From Arthrobacter sp. Marseille-P9274 (GTDB taxonomy: Bacteria; Actinomycetota; Actinomycetes; Actinomycetales; Micrococcaceae): a stretch of 64,000 nt of DNA. Below are positions 8,071 to 16,991 of this stretch, piece after piece. Under the pieces are notes generated by a model. It was not told the DNA's origin. It saw only the letters and a list, made by a program, of their open reading frames with translations, and made no database searches. The position numbers and the translations under genes are program-made. The stretch is from assembly GCF_946892675.1 (NCBI RefSeq), contig NZ_CAMPOV010000002.1, positions 372,001 to 436,000 of the forward strand, written 5' to 3'. Numbering within the stretch: the stretch's first letter is position 1; the number at the start of each line of letters is the position of its first letter.

Positions 8071-9071
8071 ACGCCGAGCCAGCCCCGATCACCTACCGCC
8101 AGGCGCTGAACGACACCCTGCGCGCCGAGCTCACCCGGGACCCCAACGTCATCCTGCTCGGCGAGGAGATCGGCAAGTTCGAGGGCTCCTACAAGATCAC
8201 CGCCGGCCTGCTCAAGGAGTTCGGCCCGGAACGCGTCCGCGACACCCCGATCGCCGAGGAAGGCTTCGTCGGCGCCGCCATCGGCGCCGCGATGCTCGGT
8301 TTGCGCCCCGTCGTCGAAATCATGACGCTGAACTTCAGCCTGATCGCGATCGACCAGATCGTGAACCACGGCGCCAAAATCTACGGCATGTTCGGCGGGC
8401 AGACCCCGGTGCCCATCGTCATCCGGTTCCCGGGCGGCGGCGGCCAGCAGCTGGCGGCCACGCACTCCCAAAACCTCGAGGTCTGGTACGCCCACGTGCC
8501 GGGCCTGAAGGTCATCGCCCCCTCCACGCCGGCGGACGCCAAGGCCATGCTCACCGCTGCCATCCGCGACGACGATCCGGTCATCTTCCTGGAGAACCTC
8601 GCGCTCTACAACACCAAAGGCGTGGTCCCGGACGGCGAGCAGGTCGCCGAAATCGGCCGCGCCGCCGTCGTCCGCGAAGGAACGGACCTGACGGTCATCA
8701 CCTACTCGCGCGGCACCCTGATCGCCCTCGAGGTGGCCCGCCGCTTCGCCGACGAAGGCATTTCGCTGGAGGTCGTGGACCTGCGCAGCCTGCGCCCGCT
8801 GGATCGTGCAGCCTTCTGCCGGTCGGTGCGCAAGACCAGCCGCGCCGTGGTGCTCGAGGACGACTGGCTCAGCTACGGCGTCGGCGCCGAAATCTCGGCC
8901 ACCCTGATGGAGTGCGCCTTCGACTACCTCGACGCCCCGGTCCGCAGGGTCGCCGCGGCCGAGGTGCCGCTGCCCTACGCCAAGCCGCTCGAACTCGCCG
9001 CCCTGCCCGACGCCGAGGACCTCGTCCGCGTGGTGCGCGAAGTCCTGGCCGCAACCGGTTTCCACAGTTAG
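8067..9071 (+). CDS. pdhB: 2-oxoacid dehydrogenase E1 component, beta subunit
   Basis: A 334-residue transketolase-like E1 beta subunit with the usual pyrimidine-binding region (GEEIGKFEGSYKITAGL, DTPIAEEGFVGAAIGAAMLGLRPVVEIM) and C-terminal transketolase domain (ITYSRGTLIALEVARRFADEGI...VVDLRSLRPLD). The GTG start overlaps the alpha-subunit stop (GTGA), showing translational coupling. It forms the alpha2beta2 E1 with the preceding gene. Confidence 0.92.
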   Translation: MNAEPAPITYRQALNDTLRAELTRDPNVILLGEEIGKFEGSYKITAGLLKEFGPERVRDTPIAEEGFVGAAIGAAMLGLRPVVEIMTLNFSLIAIDQIVNHGAKIYGMFGGQTPVPIVIRFPGGGGQQLAATHSQNLEVWYAHVPGLKVIAPSTPADAKAMLTAAIRDDDPVIFLENLALYNTKGVVPDGEQVAEIGRAAVVREGTDLTVITYSRGTLIALEVARRFADEGISLEVVDLRSLRPLDRAAFCRSVRKTSRAVVLEDDWLSYGVGAEISATLMECAFDYLDAPVRRVAAAEVPLPYAKPLELAALPDAEDLVRVVREVLAATGFHS

Positions 9072-9080
9072 GTGACAGCC

Positions 9081-10547
9081 ATGTCGGAAATTTTCATGCC
9101 GCGGCTCTCGGACACCATGGAAGAAGGTGTCATCGCGCGCTGGACCAAGAAGCCGGGGGACGCGGTGAAGGCCGGCGAGGTCATCGCCGAGATCGACACG
9201 GATAAGGCCACCATGGAGCTCGAGGTGTTCGAGGACGGCGTGATCGAGCAGCTGCTGGTCGAGGAGGGCGCCACGGTGCCCATCGGTCAGGTCGTCGCGC
9301 TGATCGGCACGGGTGCCCGTGGCACCGGCGGCGGGACCGGCGGTTCAACAACGACGGCGGCGCCCGCCGTGGCGGGGTCCGTCACCGAGGGCGCGGCGCA
9401 GGAAAAGGTCGGGGCGGAACCCGAGCCGGGCCAGGGACCGGTAGAGCCGGCCGGCGCGGGGCAGGCTGCCGGCGGACGGGCTGCCGGCGCCGAAGGACAG
9501 GCCGCCCGGGAGCCCGGGGCCCGCGTGCCGATGTCCCCGCTGGCCCGCAAGATCGCCCACGAGCACGGCATAGATCCGGACACGCTGGCCGGCTCGGGAC
9601 CCGGCGGACGCGTGGTGCGGCAGGACGTGGAAGCCGCCATCGCCGCCCAGGCTGCCGGGGGCGCAGCCGCAGCGCAGCCGGCCGCAGCGCAGGCGGTCGC
9701 AGGCACACCCTCGGCCCGGCCTGCCGGGGCTGCAGAAGCCGGGCAGGCCGCCGGTCCCGAAGCCGGGGCAGCCGCCGGTCCGGCGGGCGCAACCCGGCCG
9801 CCCGCCGTCGTCGCCGGTCCCGCCGCCGCCGCGGTGCCGGGGGTGGAAACCGGGCAGGCCGCTGAAGCCACCGAGATACCGCTGACCCAGATGCGCAAGG
9901 CGACCGCGCGCCGGCTGACGGAGAGCGCCGCCGTCCCGCACTTTGACCTGATCATCCCCGTGACGGTGGACCCGCTGCTGGCCTTCCGGGCGGACATCAA
10001 CACGCGGCTGGCCGACGACGGCGTCAAGGTCAGCGTGACGGACCTGCTGGTGCGGGCGGTGGCGGTCACGCTGCGGCGGCACCCCAAGGTCAATTCGTCC
10101 TGGGCCGGGGACAAGATCCTGCAGCACCACCATGTGCACGTCGGCATGGCCGTGGCCATCGAGGCCGGGCTGATCGTGCCGGTCATCCGGGACGCGGACG
10201 TCAAGGGCCTGGCCGTGCTGGCGCGCGAGAGCAAGGAACTGGCGGAGAAGGCCCGGACCGGCAAGCTCCGGCCCGAGGAATTCAGCGGCGGCACCTTCAC
10301 GCTCAGCAACCTCGGCATGTTCGGGATCGAGCAGTTCACCGCGGTGATCAATCCGCCGGAGGCCGCCATCCTGGCGGTCGGCGCGAGCGTGGCCGCGCCC
10401 TACGTGGAGGAGGGCGCCCTGCGCGAACGCACTGTGATGCGCCTGACCATGACCTCGGACCACCGGGTGCTCGACGGCGCCGTCTCCGCGGGGTTCCTGC
10501 GGGATCTGAAGCAAACGCTGGAGGAACCGCTGCGGATCCTGCTCTGA
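9081..10547 (+). CDS. pdhC: Dihydrolipoamide acyltransferase (E2)
   Basis: A 488-residue E2 core enzyme. One lipoyl domain (lysine in EIDTDKATMELE) is followed by a long Ala/Gly/Pro linker, the peripheral subunit-binding domain (PMSPLARKIAHEHGIDPDTLAGSGPGGRVVRQDVEAAI region), a second very long Ala/Pro linker of about 80 residues and the catalytic domain ending in the active-site motif DHRVLDGA. I prefer ATG 9081, where the lipoyl domain starts and AGGTGA lies upstream; the GTG at 9072, directly after the beta stop, would add three residues. It completes the operon except for E3. Confidence 0.92.
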   Translation: MSEIFMPRLSDTMEEGVIARWTKKPGDAVKAGEVIAEIDTDKATMELEVFEDGVIEQLLVEEGATVPIGQVVALIGTGARGTGGGTGGSTTTAAPAVAGSVTEGAAQEKVGAEPEPGQGPVEPAGAGQAAGGRAAGAEGQAAREPGARVPMSPLARKIAHEHGIDPDTLAGSGPGGRVVRQDVEAAIAAQAAGGAAAAQPAAAQAVAGTPSARPAGAAEAGQAAGPEAGAAAGPAGATRPPAVVAGPAAAAVPGVETGQAAEATEIPLTQMRKATARRLTESAAVPHFDLIIPVTVDPLLAFRADINTRLADDGVKVSVTDLLVRAVAVTLRRHPKVNSSWAGDKILQHHHVHVGMAVAIEAGLIVPVIRDADVKGLAVLARESKELAEKARTGKLRPEEFSGGTFTLSNLGMFGIEQFTAVINPPEAAILAVGASVAAPYVEEGALRERTVMRLTMTSDHRVLDGAVSAGFLRDLKQTLEEPLRILL

Positions 10548-10658
10548 GATAGCTTGCTAGACTAGGTAAGCCCCAAAAACACCCCACGGCGCGTCCGCAT
10601 GCCCAGCAGCGGTGCGCAAACAGCTGCCCGGCACGGCGCAAGGAGATACCTCACTTTC

Positions 10659-11294
10659 ATGACAGCCCTGGCTACCGAGTCCTTCCATGACCAGCTCTTC
10701 GACCGCCGCTACGACCCGAACGTGGCCGTGGTCAACCAGCTCTGCGACAGCCTGCAAGAGCAGAAGCCGGGCAGCGAGGTCCCGTACGTCGATCCCGGGC
10801 ACAACGTAGAAGAATGCCGGATCATCAGCCTGTTCTCGAATATCGGCACCGCATCTCCTTCCGGTTTCATCACGGCCGGGGACGACGACGCCGCGACACG
10901 CCTTCTCGGCGTGCACTGGCAGCTGGGCCTGCGGCCCGAGTACGTCATGCCCTGGAACGTGCACCCCTGGTTCGTGCCCGGCCAGCCCAACGGCAAGCTC
11001 TCGCCCCAGCAGGTCACGGCGGGCCTGAAGCCGCTGCTGAAGTTCCTCGCCCTGGTGCCCCGCGCCTCCGCGCTGGTCGCCCACGGCACCGAGGCCCAGC
11101 GGCTGGCGGCGCAGCTGCTGAAGACCGAAGCCCCGCTGCTCTGGCGTCGCGGCTTCAAGACCTACAAGGTGCGCGCCCTCAGCGGCCGCTCCTTCGCCGG
11201 CTCGCCGGAGCGCCAGGCCCAGTGGCTCGGCGACATGAAGGACGCCTACGGCGACGCGATGGCCCGCACCGGCCTGCCCCGCCGCATCAAGTAG
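10659..11294 (+). CDS. Uracil-DNA glycosylase-like protein
   Basis: A 211-residue protein that resembles actinobacterial proteins annotated as uracil-DNA glycosylase. Recognisable blocks are VPYVDPGHNVEECRIISLFSNIG, YVMPWNVHPW, LLKFLALVPRASALVAHGTEA and FKTYKVRALSGRSFAG. The N-x-x-P-W block and the HGTEA block would correspond to the two active-site regions of the superfamily, but the classical GQDPY and HPSPLS motifs are absent, so activity is not certain. I chose the ATG at 10659 with AAGGAG upstream; an earlier ATG at 10599 would add 20 residues unlike the family. Confidence 0.65.
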   Translation: MTALATESFHDQLFDRRYDPNVAVVNQLCDSLQEQKPGSEVPYVDPGHNVEECRIISLFSNIGTASPSGFITAGDDDAATRLLGVHWQLGLRPEYVMPWNVHPWFVPGQPNGKLSPQQVTAGLKPLLKFLALVPRASALVAHGTEAQRLAAQLLKTEAPLLWRRGFKTYKVRALSGRSFAGSPERQAQWLGDMKDAYGDAMARTGLPRRIK

Positions 11295-11326
11295 TCCGCA
11301 ACCGGTCGGGTTCGGCCCGACCATTC

Positions 11327-11405
11327 GACGACGGCGGCGCCCGCCTTCCGCTCCCCGGCACCCTAAGGGGTGGGCAAGGGACCTCGGGCGGGCACCGCCG
11401 TCGTC
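11327..11405. terminator. Long inverted repeat between convergent genes
   Basis: A 19-bp inverted repeat (left arm 11327-11345 starting GACGACGGCGG, right arm 11387-11405) with one G-U pair encloses a 41-base loop that itself contains CCCC and GGGG runs able to pair. It lies between the convergent glycosylase-like and glycerophosphodiesterase genes and probably ends both transcripts. Confidence 0.55.
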
Positions 11406-11432
11406 AGTTGGAACTGCGGAAGGCCGCTGCCG

Positions 11433-12665
11433 CTAGTTCGCGAAGACGTCCTGCAGGGTGTCCTGCGGCGACCACAGCGCGACCGAATCGCCCGTGTTGT
11501 TCAGGACATTGGCGTCCCCGCCGTTGTAGTAGGCCTCGGCGGAGTTGGTGCCCGGCCCGGTGTAGACGCGCAGTTCGGCGCCCGGTTCCAGCACGTAGCC
11601 CTCGCCTACGGTCAGGATGTTGTTGGCCGCATCGCGGAGGATGTAGCCGCTGACGTCCACGCTGCGGTCGGTGGTGTTGCGCAGGACCACGTGCTCGCCG
11701 GTCTCGGCCTGCACGTCATCGCCGGCCGGGTTGTTGACGGCGCCTTCGATCTCGATCCCGGTGCTGGCCGGGAACGGCTTGTTGCCGTCCACGTAGCGCA
11801 TGGTCTGGATCGGGAAATCACCGGTGACGGCGTCCACGCCGAGGTCGATGGAGTGCTGGACGGCTTCCGGCGAGTTGGCCGTGTAGACGCCGATGATGAG
11901 GCCGGCGGCCTTGGCATCCGCGACGTTCTGCTCGGTCAGCGTGCGGTAGTTGGTGCCGACCGAGTCGACGAAGGTGGCCCAGGAGTCCAGCACGGACTTG
12001 GCGGGAACGATGCTGGAAAGCTGCTGCAGCTCGATCTCCGGGGCGATCTCGGCGAACTTCCGGTTAGAGGCCTCGTCGAAGCCGAGCACCTGGATCTTGT
12101 CCGCGGCGACCAGCTTCTTCCACTTCGCGTCCGTGCGCAGTTCGTCGGCGACCAGCTGCTCCACGCCGGGAGAGTTCTTCGGGGACTTGATCTCGATGTA
12201 GACGCCGGTGTTGATGGTGGCGACCTCGGCGGCATCGTCCAGGTGCGGGATGCGCTCCCCCTCGAACTCTTCGCCGAAGTAGGAGCCCGCGTCCAGCTGT
12301 TGAAGCTCGGCCCAGGTGAAGGACGTGATCGGATCCTTGGCCCGCTCCGGGAAGACCTCTTCCACGTTGGTGGTACGGGCCGGGGTGTCGTCGTGGAACA
12401 GGAACGGCACGCCGTCCTTGCTGAGCTGGACATCGATCTCGAAGAAGTCGGCGCCGGAGGCGCGGCCGTCCTTGAAGGCGGCGACGGTGTTCTCCGGTGC
12501 GGTGCCGGCCGCACCGCGATGCCCGATGATGAGCGGTGAGGTTTCGGCAGCGGCTTCGGCCGGAGCCTCAGTCTCCTGTGCCGTGGCGGGCGCAGCGAAC
12601 AGGGTGAGTCCGACGGCGGCGGCGGCCGCGGAACTGGTCAGGGTCTTGGTCAAGCGGGATGGCAT
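11433..12665 (-). CDS. Secreted glycerophosphodiester phosphodiesterase with lamin-tail domain
   Basis: 410 residues: a signal peptide of about 30 residues ending ATAQE, then a GDPD catalytic domain with HRG at 49-51, EN at 58-59, the metal ligands E76 and D78, and HDD at 91-93; these are the conserved catalytic and Ca/Mg-binding positions. From about residue 300 an LTD (lamin-tail) beta-sandwich follows (GDDVQAETGEHVVLRNTTDRSVDVSGYILRD). GDPDs hydrolyse glycerophosphodiesters to glycerol-3-phosphate and an alcohol, so the protein may scavenge phosphate or turn over teichoic acid or lipid head groups outside the cell. Its SD is GAAGGA. A noncoding hairpin element lies about 150 bases upstream on the opposite strand. 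Confidence 0.9.
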   Translation of the reverse strand: MPSRLTKTLTSSAAAAAVGLTLFAAPATAQETEAPAEAAAETSPLIIGHRGAAGTAPENTVAAFKDGRASGADFFEIDVQLSKDGVPFLFHDDTPARTTNVEEVFPERAKDPITSFTWAELQQLDAGSYFGEEFEGERIPHLDDAAEVATINTGVYIEIKSPKNSPGVEQLVADELRTDAKWKKLVAADKIQVLGFDEASNRKFAEIAPEIELQQLSSIVPAKSVLDSWATFVDSVGTNYRTLTEQNVADAKAAGLIIGVYTANSPEAVQHSIDLGVDAVTGDFPIQTMRYVDGNKPFPASTGIEIEGAVNNPAGDDVQAETGEHVVLRNTTDRSVDVSGYILRDAANNILTVGEGYVLEPGAELRVYTGPGTNSAEAYYNGGDANVLNNTGDSVALWSPQDTLQDVFAN

Positions 12666-12813
12666 GCGTCGTTCGAATCCTTCGTCGTGGTGGTTGTTTC
12701 CCCTTCGCGATGTTCACAGCCGAGTCCGTCCGGAAAGACAAATGCCCGTGAACTCAAGGTGAAACGAGCTATCGGTGGGCGCGGCTGCCACTGAAATAAC
12801 TGGATTTTCAGGC

Positions 12814-12938
12814 TTTTAACAGGTTCTACCCCGGGTTTCCTCAAACTCCGTCCCTACATTTGAATTACCTCATCAAGGTGCGAGTGATTGAAACCCCGGT
12901 GGCCAGGAGCTTCCCCCATCTCCTGGCCGCCGGGGTTT
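12814..12938 (+). ncRNA. Putative noncoding element A with C-rich-loop hairpin
   Basis: This fills most of the 415-base gap between the glycerophosphodiesterase start and the FG-GAP gene end. It starts with TTTTAACAG (12814), has CTAC ending 44 bases from the start (12857), TTGAA, ACCTC, then GTGCGAGTG (12878-12886) and a 19-bp hairpin (12891-12909 with 12920-12938, one G-U pair) with the 10-base loop CTTCCCCCAT. A second element with the same markers in the same order and nearly the same spacing lies at 16697-16828. No ORF or SD is seen in it. Strand is assigned from the loop cytosines and the T-rich end after the hairpin, and is not certain. It may be a small RNA, a leader or a DNA element. 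Confidence 0.5.
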
Positions 12939-13029
12939 CCCCTTGTCCGGGATCGGCCCTTACCTGCGCCTTCCCGCCGGCCGGAACCGCGGCGCCTAAG
13001 ACTGGCGGAGCCGAAGCCCCGGGCACGCA

Positions 13030-13062
13030 GCAAGGCCCCCTGCCGCTGGCAGGAGGCCTTGC
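13030..13062 (-). terminator. Hairpin terminator after the FG-GAP gene
   Basis: A 15-bp inverted repeat (GCAAGGCCCCCTGCC, one mismatch) with loop GCT begins 18 bases past the stop of the FG-GAP gene, on the minus strand. Confidence 0.65.
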
Positions 13063-13080
13063 CTGGTTGGGCGGGTCGAG

Positions 13081-16000
13081 CTAGAAGGCCGACATGTTGT
13101 TCCAGCCCCTGCTACCGATGACGTTCCAGGTCAGCCAGCGGCCTTCCCCGTTGCCCCGGTAGAGCCACAGCGAGCCGTTCTTATTCCGGGCAAGCACATC
13201 GGCGTTGTCGTCGCCGTCGAAATCGCCGGCGCTGAAGATCGACGTCATGGAGTTCCACCCGGTACCGATCTGCTTCCAAGGCAACCAGCGGCCCTTGCCG
13301 TTGCCCGGGTACAGCCACAGCGTCCCGTTCTTGTGCCGGGCGAGCACGTCGGCGTTGTCGTCGCCGTCGAAATCACCGGCACTGAAGATCGCCGTCATGC
13401 CGTTCCAGCCCGTGCCGACCTGGACCTTCTTGAGCCAGCCGCCGTTCCCGTTGCCCGGGTAGAGCCACAGCGTCCCGTTCTTGTGCCGTGACAGCACGTC
13501 CGTGTCGCGGTCCCCATTGAAGTCGCCGGGGCTGAAGATCGACGTCATGGTGTTCCAGCCGGTGCCGGCCTGGATCCGCTTCAGCAAGCGGCCTTCGCCC
13601 GTGCCTGGATAGAGCCATAGCTTGCCCGCCCGGTCGCGGGCGAGGACATCGGCATCGCCGTCGCCGTCGAAGTCGCCGGGGCTGAAGATCGACGTCATCG
13701 TGTTCCAGCCGCTGGCGCCCATCTTGATCTTCGGCAGCAGACGGCCTTCCCCGTTGCCCGGGTAGAGCCACAGGACGCCCTGGCTGTCGCGGGCGATGAC
13801 GTCCACGGCGTTGTCGCCGTTGAAGTCGCGGTTGTCGGAGATCCGGCCGGATGAGCCGCCCGGAGTCTCCCCGCCGGGTTCAGCCGGGTTCTCGGTGCCA
13901 GGATCGCCCGGATCGCCCGGGTTCTCCTCGCCCGAGCCGTCTGCGGCTTCGAAGGTCCACGCACCGATGTCGCTGACGTTCCCGGCCTGGTCAATCGCGA
14001 TCGCCCGCAGCGTGCTCGCCCCCGTGACCTCCATGGGGCCGGAATAGGACAGGCTCTGGTCCGTGGGCTGCGATCCGTCCAGCGTGTAGTAGATCGCCGC
14101 ATTCTCACTGGCGGTCAGGGTCACCAGGCTGCCCGCGGCGAGTGTCCCGCCCGCCGGATCAGCTGTGACGGCCGGAGCCGTGAAGTCCAGCGTGTAGGTT
14201 TCCGTGACGATGTCCGAGGCCACGCCGTTGAAGGCGATGAACTTCAGGGTGGTCGCACCCTCGGCGGTGATGTCGATCGGACCCGTGTACAGCGTGCTGT
14301 CCGTGTCCGGATCGGTCCCGTCGGTAGTGAAGAAGATCTGCGCCCCTGCGGGATCGGCCGCCAGCTCGATGGCCTGCGGTGCGGCGAACGTTCCGCCGGC
14401 CACGCTGGCCGCTGCCGTTGCGGGAGCCGGAGCCTCCGCGCCCGCCGTGCGGCCCTGGACGATGAACTCTTCGGTCTCGCCGACGATGGCCGGGGAGTCC
14501 AGTTCGGCCCCGGTGCCGTCGGTGAGCTGCTCGATGCGGAAGACGTTGGTGTTGAACGGGCTGCCGACAACGGCGTGCGGCGTGGTGCCGTCGCCCAGGT
14601 AGCCTGCCGGCGCACCTTCGGTCCAGCGCAGGAACGGCCCGATCTTGGCCTCAAGCAGCGGCGTGAAGTCGCCGTTGCCGTTCATGCTGCCCAGGTCCTC
14701 GGTGAAGTTGATGTCGCCGACCTCGTCCGCGGCCACCTCCAGCACTCCGTACGGATGGGTGATCCGGTACGTGGCGCCGGGCACGAAGACCCCGTCGCCA
14801 CGGACCCGGATGCGGCCAAATGCCACCTGGTCGCCGTCACGGACTTCCTCTGCGGCCCACGCGGCCTCAGAGGCCAGGGTCAGTCGGATGTCTTCCGCGC
14901 CAATCGTCATTTCCGCATCCGCGGCCCACCAGAACGCTTCACCGGGGAAGTTGTCCGGGAAGGACGCCGGCTGCGCCGGATCGGGCAGTACGTCGACTAT
15001 CGGGCAGAGCGGATCATCCAGGCACAGCTCCAGCCGGACCGGATCCTGGCCTTCCCAGCCGTTGTCCTCAAGCCACTGCGGGAAGCCGTGGTCACCGACC
15101 GGGCCGACCGCCTTGAGGTTGTGGATGACGTAGCGGAAGGATCGGATCTCCCCGGCTGCGCCCGTGCCGTCGACCGACACTGCGCGCAGCGTCGCCGTGC
15201 TCGCGATGGTGAACGGGTCGCTGTACAGGCGGGTGCTGCCCTCGGGCTGGCCGTCCGCGGTGAACCTCGGAGCGGAGCCGTCCAGCGTGTAGAAGATCGA
15301 TGGCGCCTCGCCCGTCTGGGTGGTTCCGGTCAGGGTCACCGTCTGGGGCCCGGCCATCGGGCCCTCGGCCGCAGGTGTCGCCTCGATCCACGGCTTGGTG
15401 GCGTCGAGTTCGTACGTCTCGCTGTAGATTTCGGTGGTCTCTCCCGTGGCCGGGACCACGGCGAGGTACTTCAGCGTGGTCGTGCCCGGCGTATCGAGGG
15501 TAACGACGGCGGCGGCGTCCTTGTTGCCAGCATCCGGAACGTACTCGAGGCCGTTGACTACCGCGCCGGCCTCGCCCACCTGCGGGTCGGTGCCGTCGGT
15601 CGTGTAGACGATCTTGGCTTCCTCCGGGAAGGAGGCCTGGATCTTCACGTCCTGGGCGGCGTTGTAGAGCCCACCGCGCTTGTCCACGCCGGCTTCCAGC
15701 GTGGCGATCTTGCCCTGGACCGCGAAGAGGTCCGTCTGTGCGGTTGCCATGGCTCCGCCCGCGGTGAAGACGCCCTCCACCCGGAAGAAGTTCGTGCCGT
15801 TCGGGCTGCCAACCACCTGATGCTGCACATTCGGGTCACCGATAAACCCTTCCGGCGCGGCGGGCGCCACGGCGGGATCCCAGCGCAGGAACGGGCCGAT
15901 GCTGCCGTCCAGCGGCTCGTCCCAGGTGCAGGGCTGCTGCAGGCAGCCGATGTCCTCAGTGTGGCGAACGCGTCCGCGGTCGTCGGCGACCAGAGTCTCG

Positions 16001-16560
16001 GTGCCGTAGGGATGGGTGAACGTATAGCTCTGGCCAGGCACGCCGTCGTCAATGCGGATCCGCAGGCGGGCAAAGCCGTTCTGCTGGCCCGCGGCCACTT
16101 CGCCGGCACCGCCGAACGCGGCCTCCTGCGCCAGGACCAGGAGGGCCTGGCCGCCGCCGGGCAGATCCATCTCGGCCTCGGCGGACCACCAGAAGGACTC
16201 CTCCGGGAAGTTGCCCGGGATCGCCAGCGGCTGGGTGTTGTCGTAGTCGACGCCGATCACCGGGCAGCCGACGGCGTCGAGGCACAGCTCCAGGCGGACC
16301 GGATCCAGTCCGGCTTCGGGGATGCCGGTGTCGCCGTACCAGTACGGGTAGCCGTTGTTCGGGTTAACCGGGCCAACGCCCTCGGGTGCAACATTCAGCG
16401 CGGCCGGGAGCATCCCGCCCGGACCGGCCTGTGCGACGGCGGGCGGCAGGATGCCGAGCCCGGAAACAAGGACGGCGCCGGTGGCAGCTACTGCCGCTGC
16501 CTTCCGCCGGAAATGCCAGTGCACGGCAGGCCTGCCGCGCAGTTCAGGTTGTGACGTCAT
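13081..16560 (-). CDS. Large secreted FG-GAP/chitobiase-repeat protein
   Basis: 1159 residues with an RKAAAVAATGAVLVSGLGILPPAVAQA signal peptide and no LPXTG or other anchor, so it is probably released. Order: an unnamed module (about 70-275; PVRLELCLD, FPEESFWWSAEAEM, THPYG, IGPFLRW, VVGSPNGTN), two chitobiase-C-terminal-type repeats (IVYTTDGTDP, IFYTLDGSAP), a second copy of the unnamed module (FPGEAFWWAADAEM, THPYG, IGPFLRW), two more such repeats (IFFTTDGTDP, IYYTLDGSQP), an acidic Pro/Gly linker, and five FG-GAP/VCBS repeats with Ca-binding loops (DFDGDGDADVLAR, ...LWLYPG). The start at 16560 has AGGGGG five bases upstream. No catalytic domain is recognised; adhesion or surface carbohydrate binding is possible. 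Confidence 0.85.
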   Translation of the reverse strand: MTSQPELRGRPAVHWHFRRKAAAVAATGAVLVSGLGILPPAVAQAGPGGMLPAALNVAPEGVGPVNPNNGYPYWYGDTGIPEAGLDPVRLELCLDAVGCPVIGVDYDNTQPLAIPGNFPEESFWWSAEAEMDLPGGGQALLVLAQEAAFGGAGEVAAGQQNGFARLRIRIDDGVPGQSYTFTHPYGTETLVADDRGRVRHTEDIGCLQQPCTWDEPLDGSIGPFLRWDPAVAPAAPEGFIGDPNVQHQVVGSPNGTNFFRVEGVFTAGGAMATAQTDLFAVQGKIATLEAGVDKRGGLYNAAQDVKIQASFPEEAKIVYTTDGTDPQVGEAGAVVNGLEYVPDAGNKDAAAVVTLDTPGTTTLKYLAVVPATGETTEIYSETYELDATKPWIEATPAAEGPMAGPQTVTLTGTTQTGEAPSIFYTLDGSAPRFTADGQPEGSTRLYSDPFTIASTATLRAVSVDGTGAAGEIRSFRYVIHNLKAVGPVGDHGFPQWLEDNGWEGQDPVRLELCLDDPLCPIVDVLPDPAQPASFPDNFPGEAFWWAADAEMTIGAEDIRLTLASEAAWAAEEVRDGDQVAFGRIRVRGDGVFVPGATYRITHPYGVLEVAADEVGDINFTEDLGSMNGNGDFTPLLEAKIGPFLRWTEGAPAGYLGDGTTPHAVVGSPFNTNVFRIEQLTDGTGAELDSPAIVGETEEFIVQGRTAGAEAPAPATAAASVAGGTFAAPQAIELAADPAGAQIFFTTDGTDPDTDSTLYTGPIDITAEGATTLKFIAFNGVASDIVTETYTLDFTAPAVTADPAGGTLAAGSLVTLTASENAAIYYTLDGSQPTDQSLSYSGPMEVTGASTLRAIAIDQAGNVSDIGAWTFEAADGSGEENPGDPGDPGTENPAEPGGETPGGSSGRISDNRDFNGDNAVDVIARDSQGVLWLYPGNGEGRLLPKIKMGASGWNTMTSIFSPGDFDGDGDADVLARDRAGKLWLYPGTGEGRLLKRIQAGTGWNTMTSIFSPGDFNGDRDTDVLSRHKNGTLWLYPGNGNGGWLKKVQVGTGWNGMTAIFSAGDFDGDDNADVLARHKNGTLWLYPGNGKGRWLPWKQIGTGWNSMTSIFSAGDFDGDDNADVLARNKNGSLWLYRGNGEGRWLTWNVIGSRGWNNMSAF

Positions 16561-16696
16561 GAATCCCCCTAGTGCGAATGTTGCCCCTTGCGGAAGCGGG
16601 CGATCGGCCCCGGCTCCCGCCACTAGACTTGCTTCGCGACGCTGGAAAATCCTTGCAGCAGCCTCCCGCGAGCTGCGGAGGCACCGGTTCACAGCG

Positions 16697-16828
16697 TTTT
16701 AACAGCTTTCGTAAAGCCTGTGTCCAAACGGCAGTCCTACGGTGGAACCACCTCTTGAAGAGTGCGAGTGGTGTCAAAGCACCGGCTGGCAGGAATTCCC
16801 CCCAACGTCCTTGCCAGCCGGTGCTTTT
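16697..16828 (+). ncRNA. Putative noncoding element B with C-rich-loop hairpin
   Basis: It lies in the 431-base gap upstream of the FG-GAP gene, on the opposite strand. TTTTAACAG at 16697, CTAC ending at 16740 (44 bases from the start, exactly as in element A), TGGAA, ACCTC, GTGCGAGTG at 16762-16770, then a hairpin with a 16-bp perfect stem (16776-16791 with 16812-16827) extended by 3 bp past a bulge, and the loop ATTCCCCCCAACG with six C. TTTTC follows, as in a terminator. The loop GAATTCCCCCC could pair with the FG-GAP gene SD region (AGGGGGATTC) with one bulge. No ORF is seen. The rest of the gap, 16829-16991, shows nothing beyond the SD of the next gene. Confidence 0.55.
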
Positions 16829-16991
16829 CTCGTTCCCACAGGAAAATCCCATGCCCGGCGTCGTAGGCTGCACCAAATCTCATACCTACGGCGGATGCCC
16901 GGAGCCCGTCGGGTTACTTATGCTCTTTGCGGGGCGCCGTCGAGGGGAGGGCCCCGGCAGGACCGGCTTTTCGCCGGAAATAGGGGGACGC

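Noticed and set aside
7033-10547. Acetoin dehydrogenase operon (acoABC)
   Set aside because: No acoR or acetoin genes are near and the E1 sequence does not settle it; the pyruvate-type label is kept as the broader choice.
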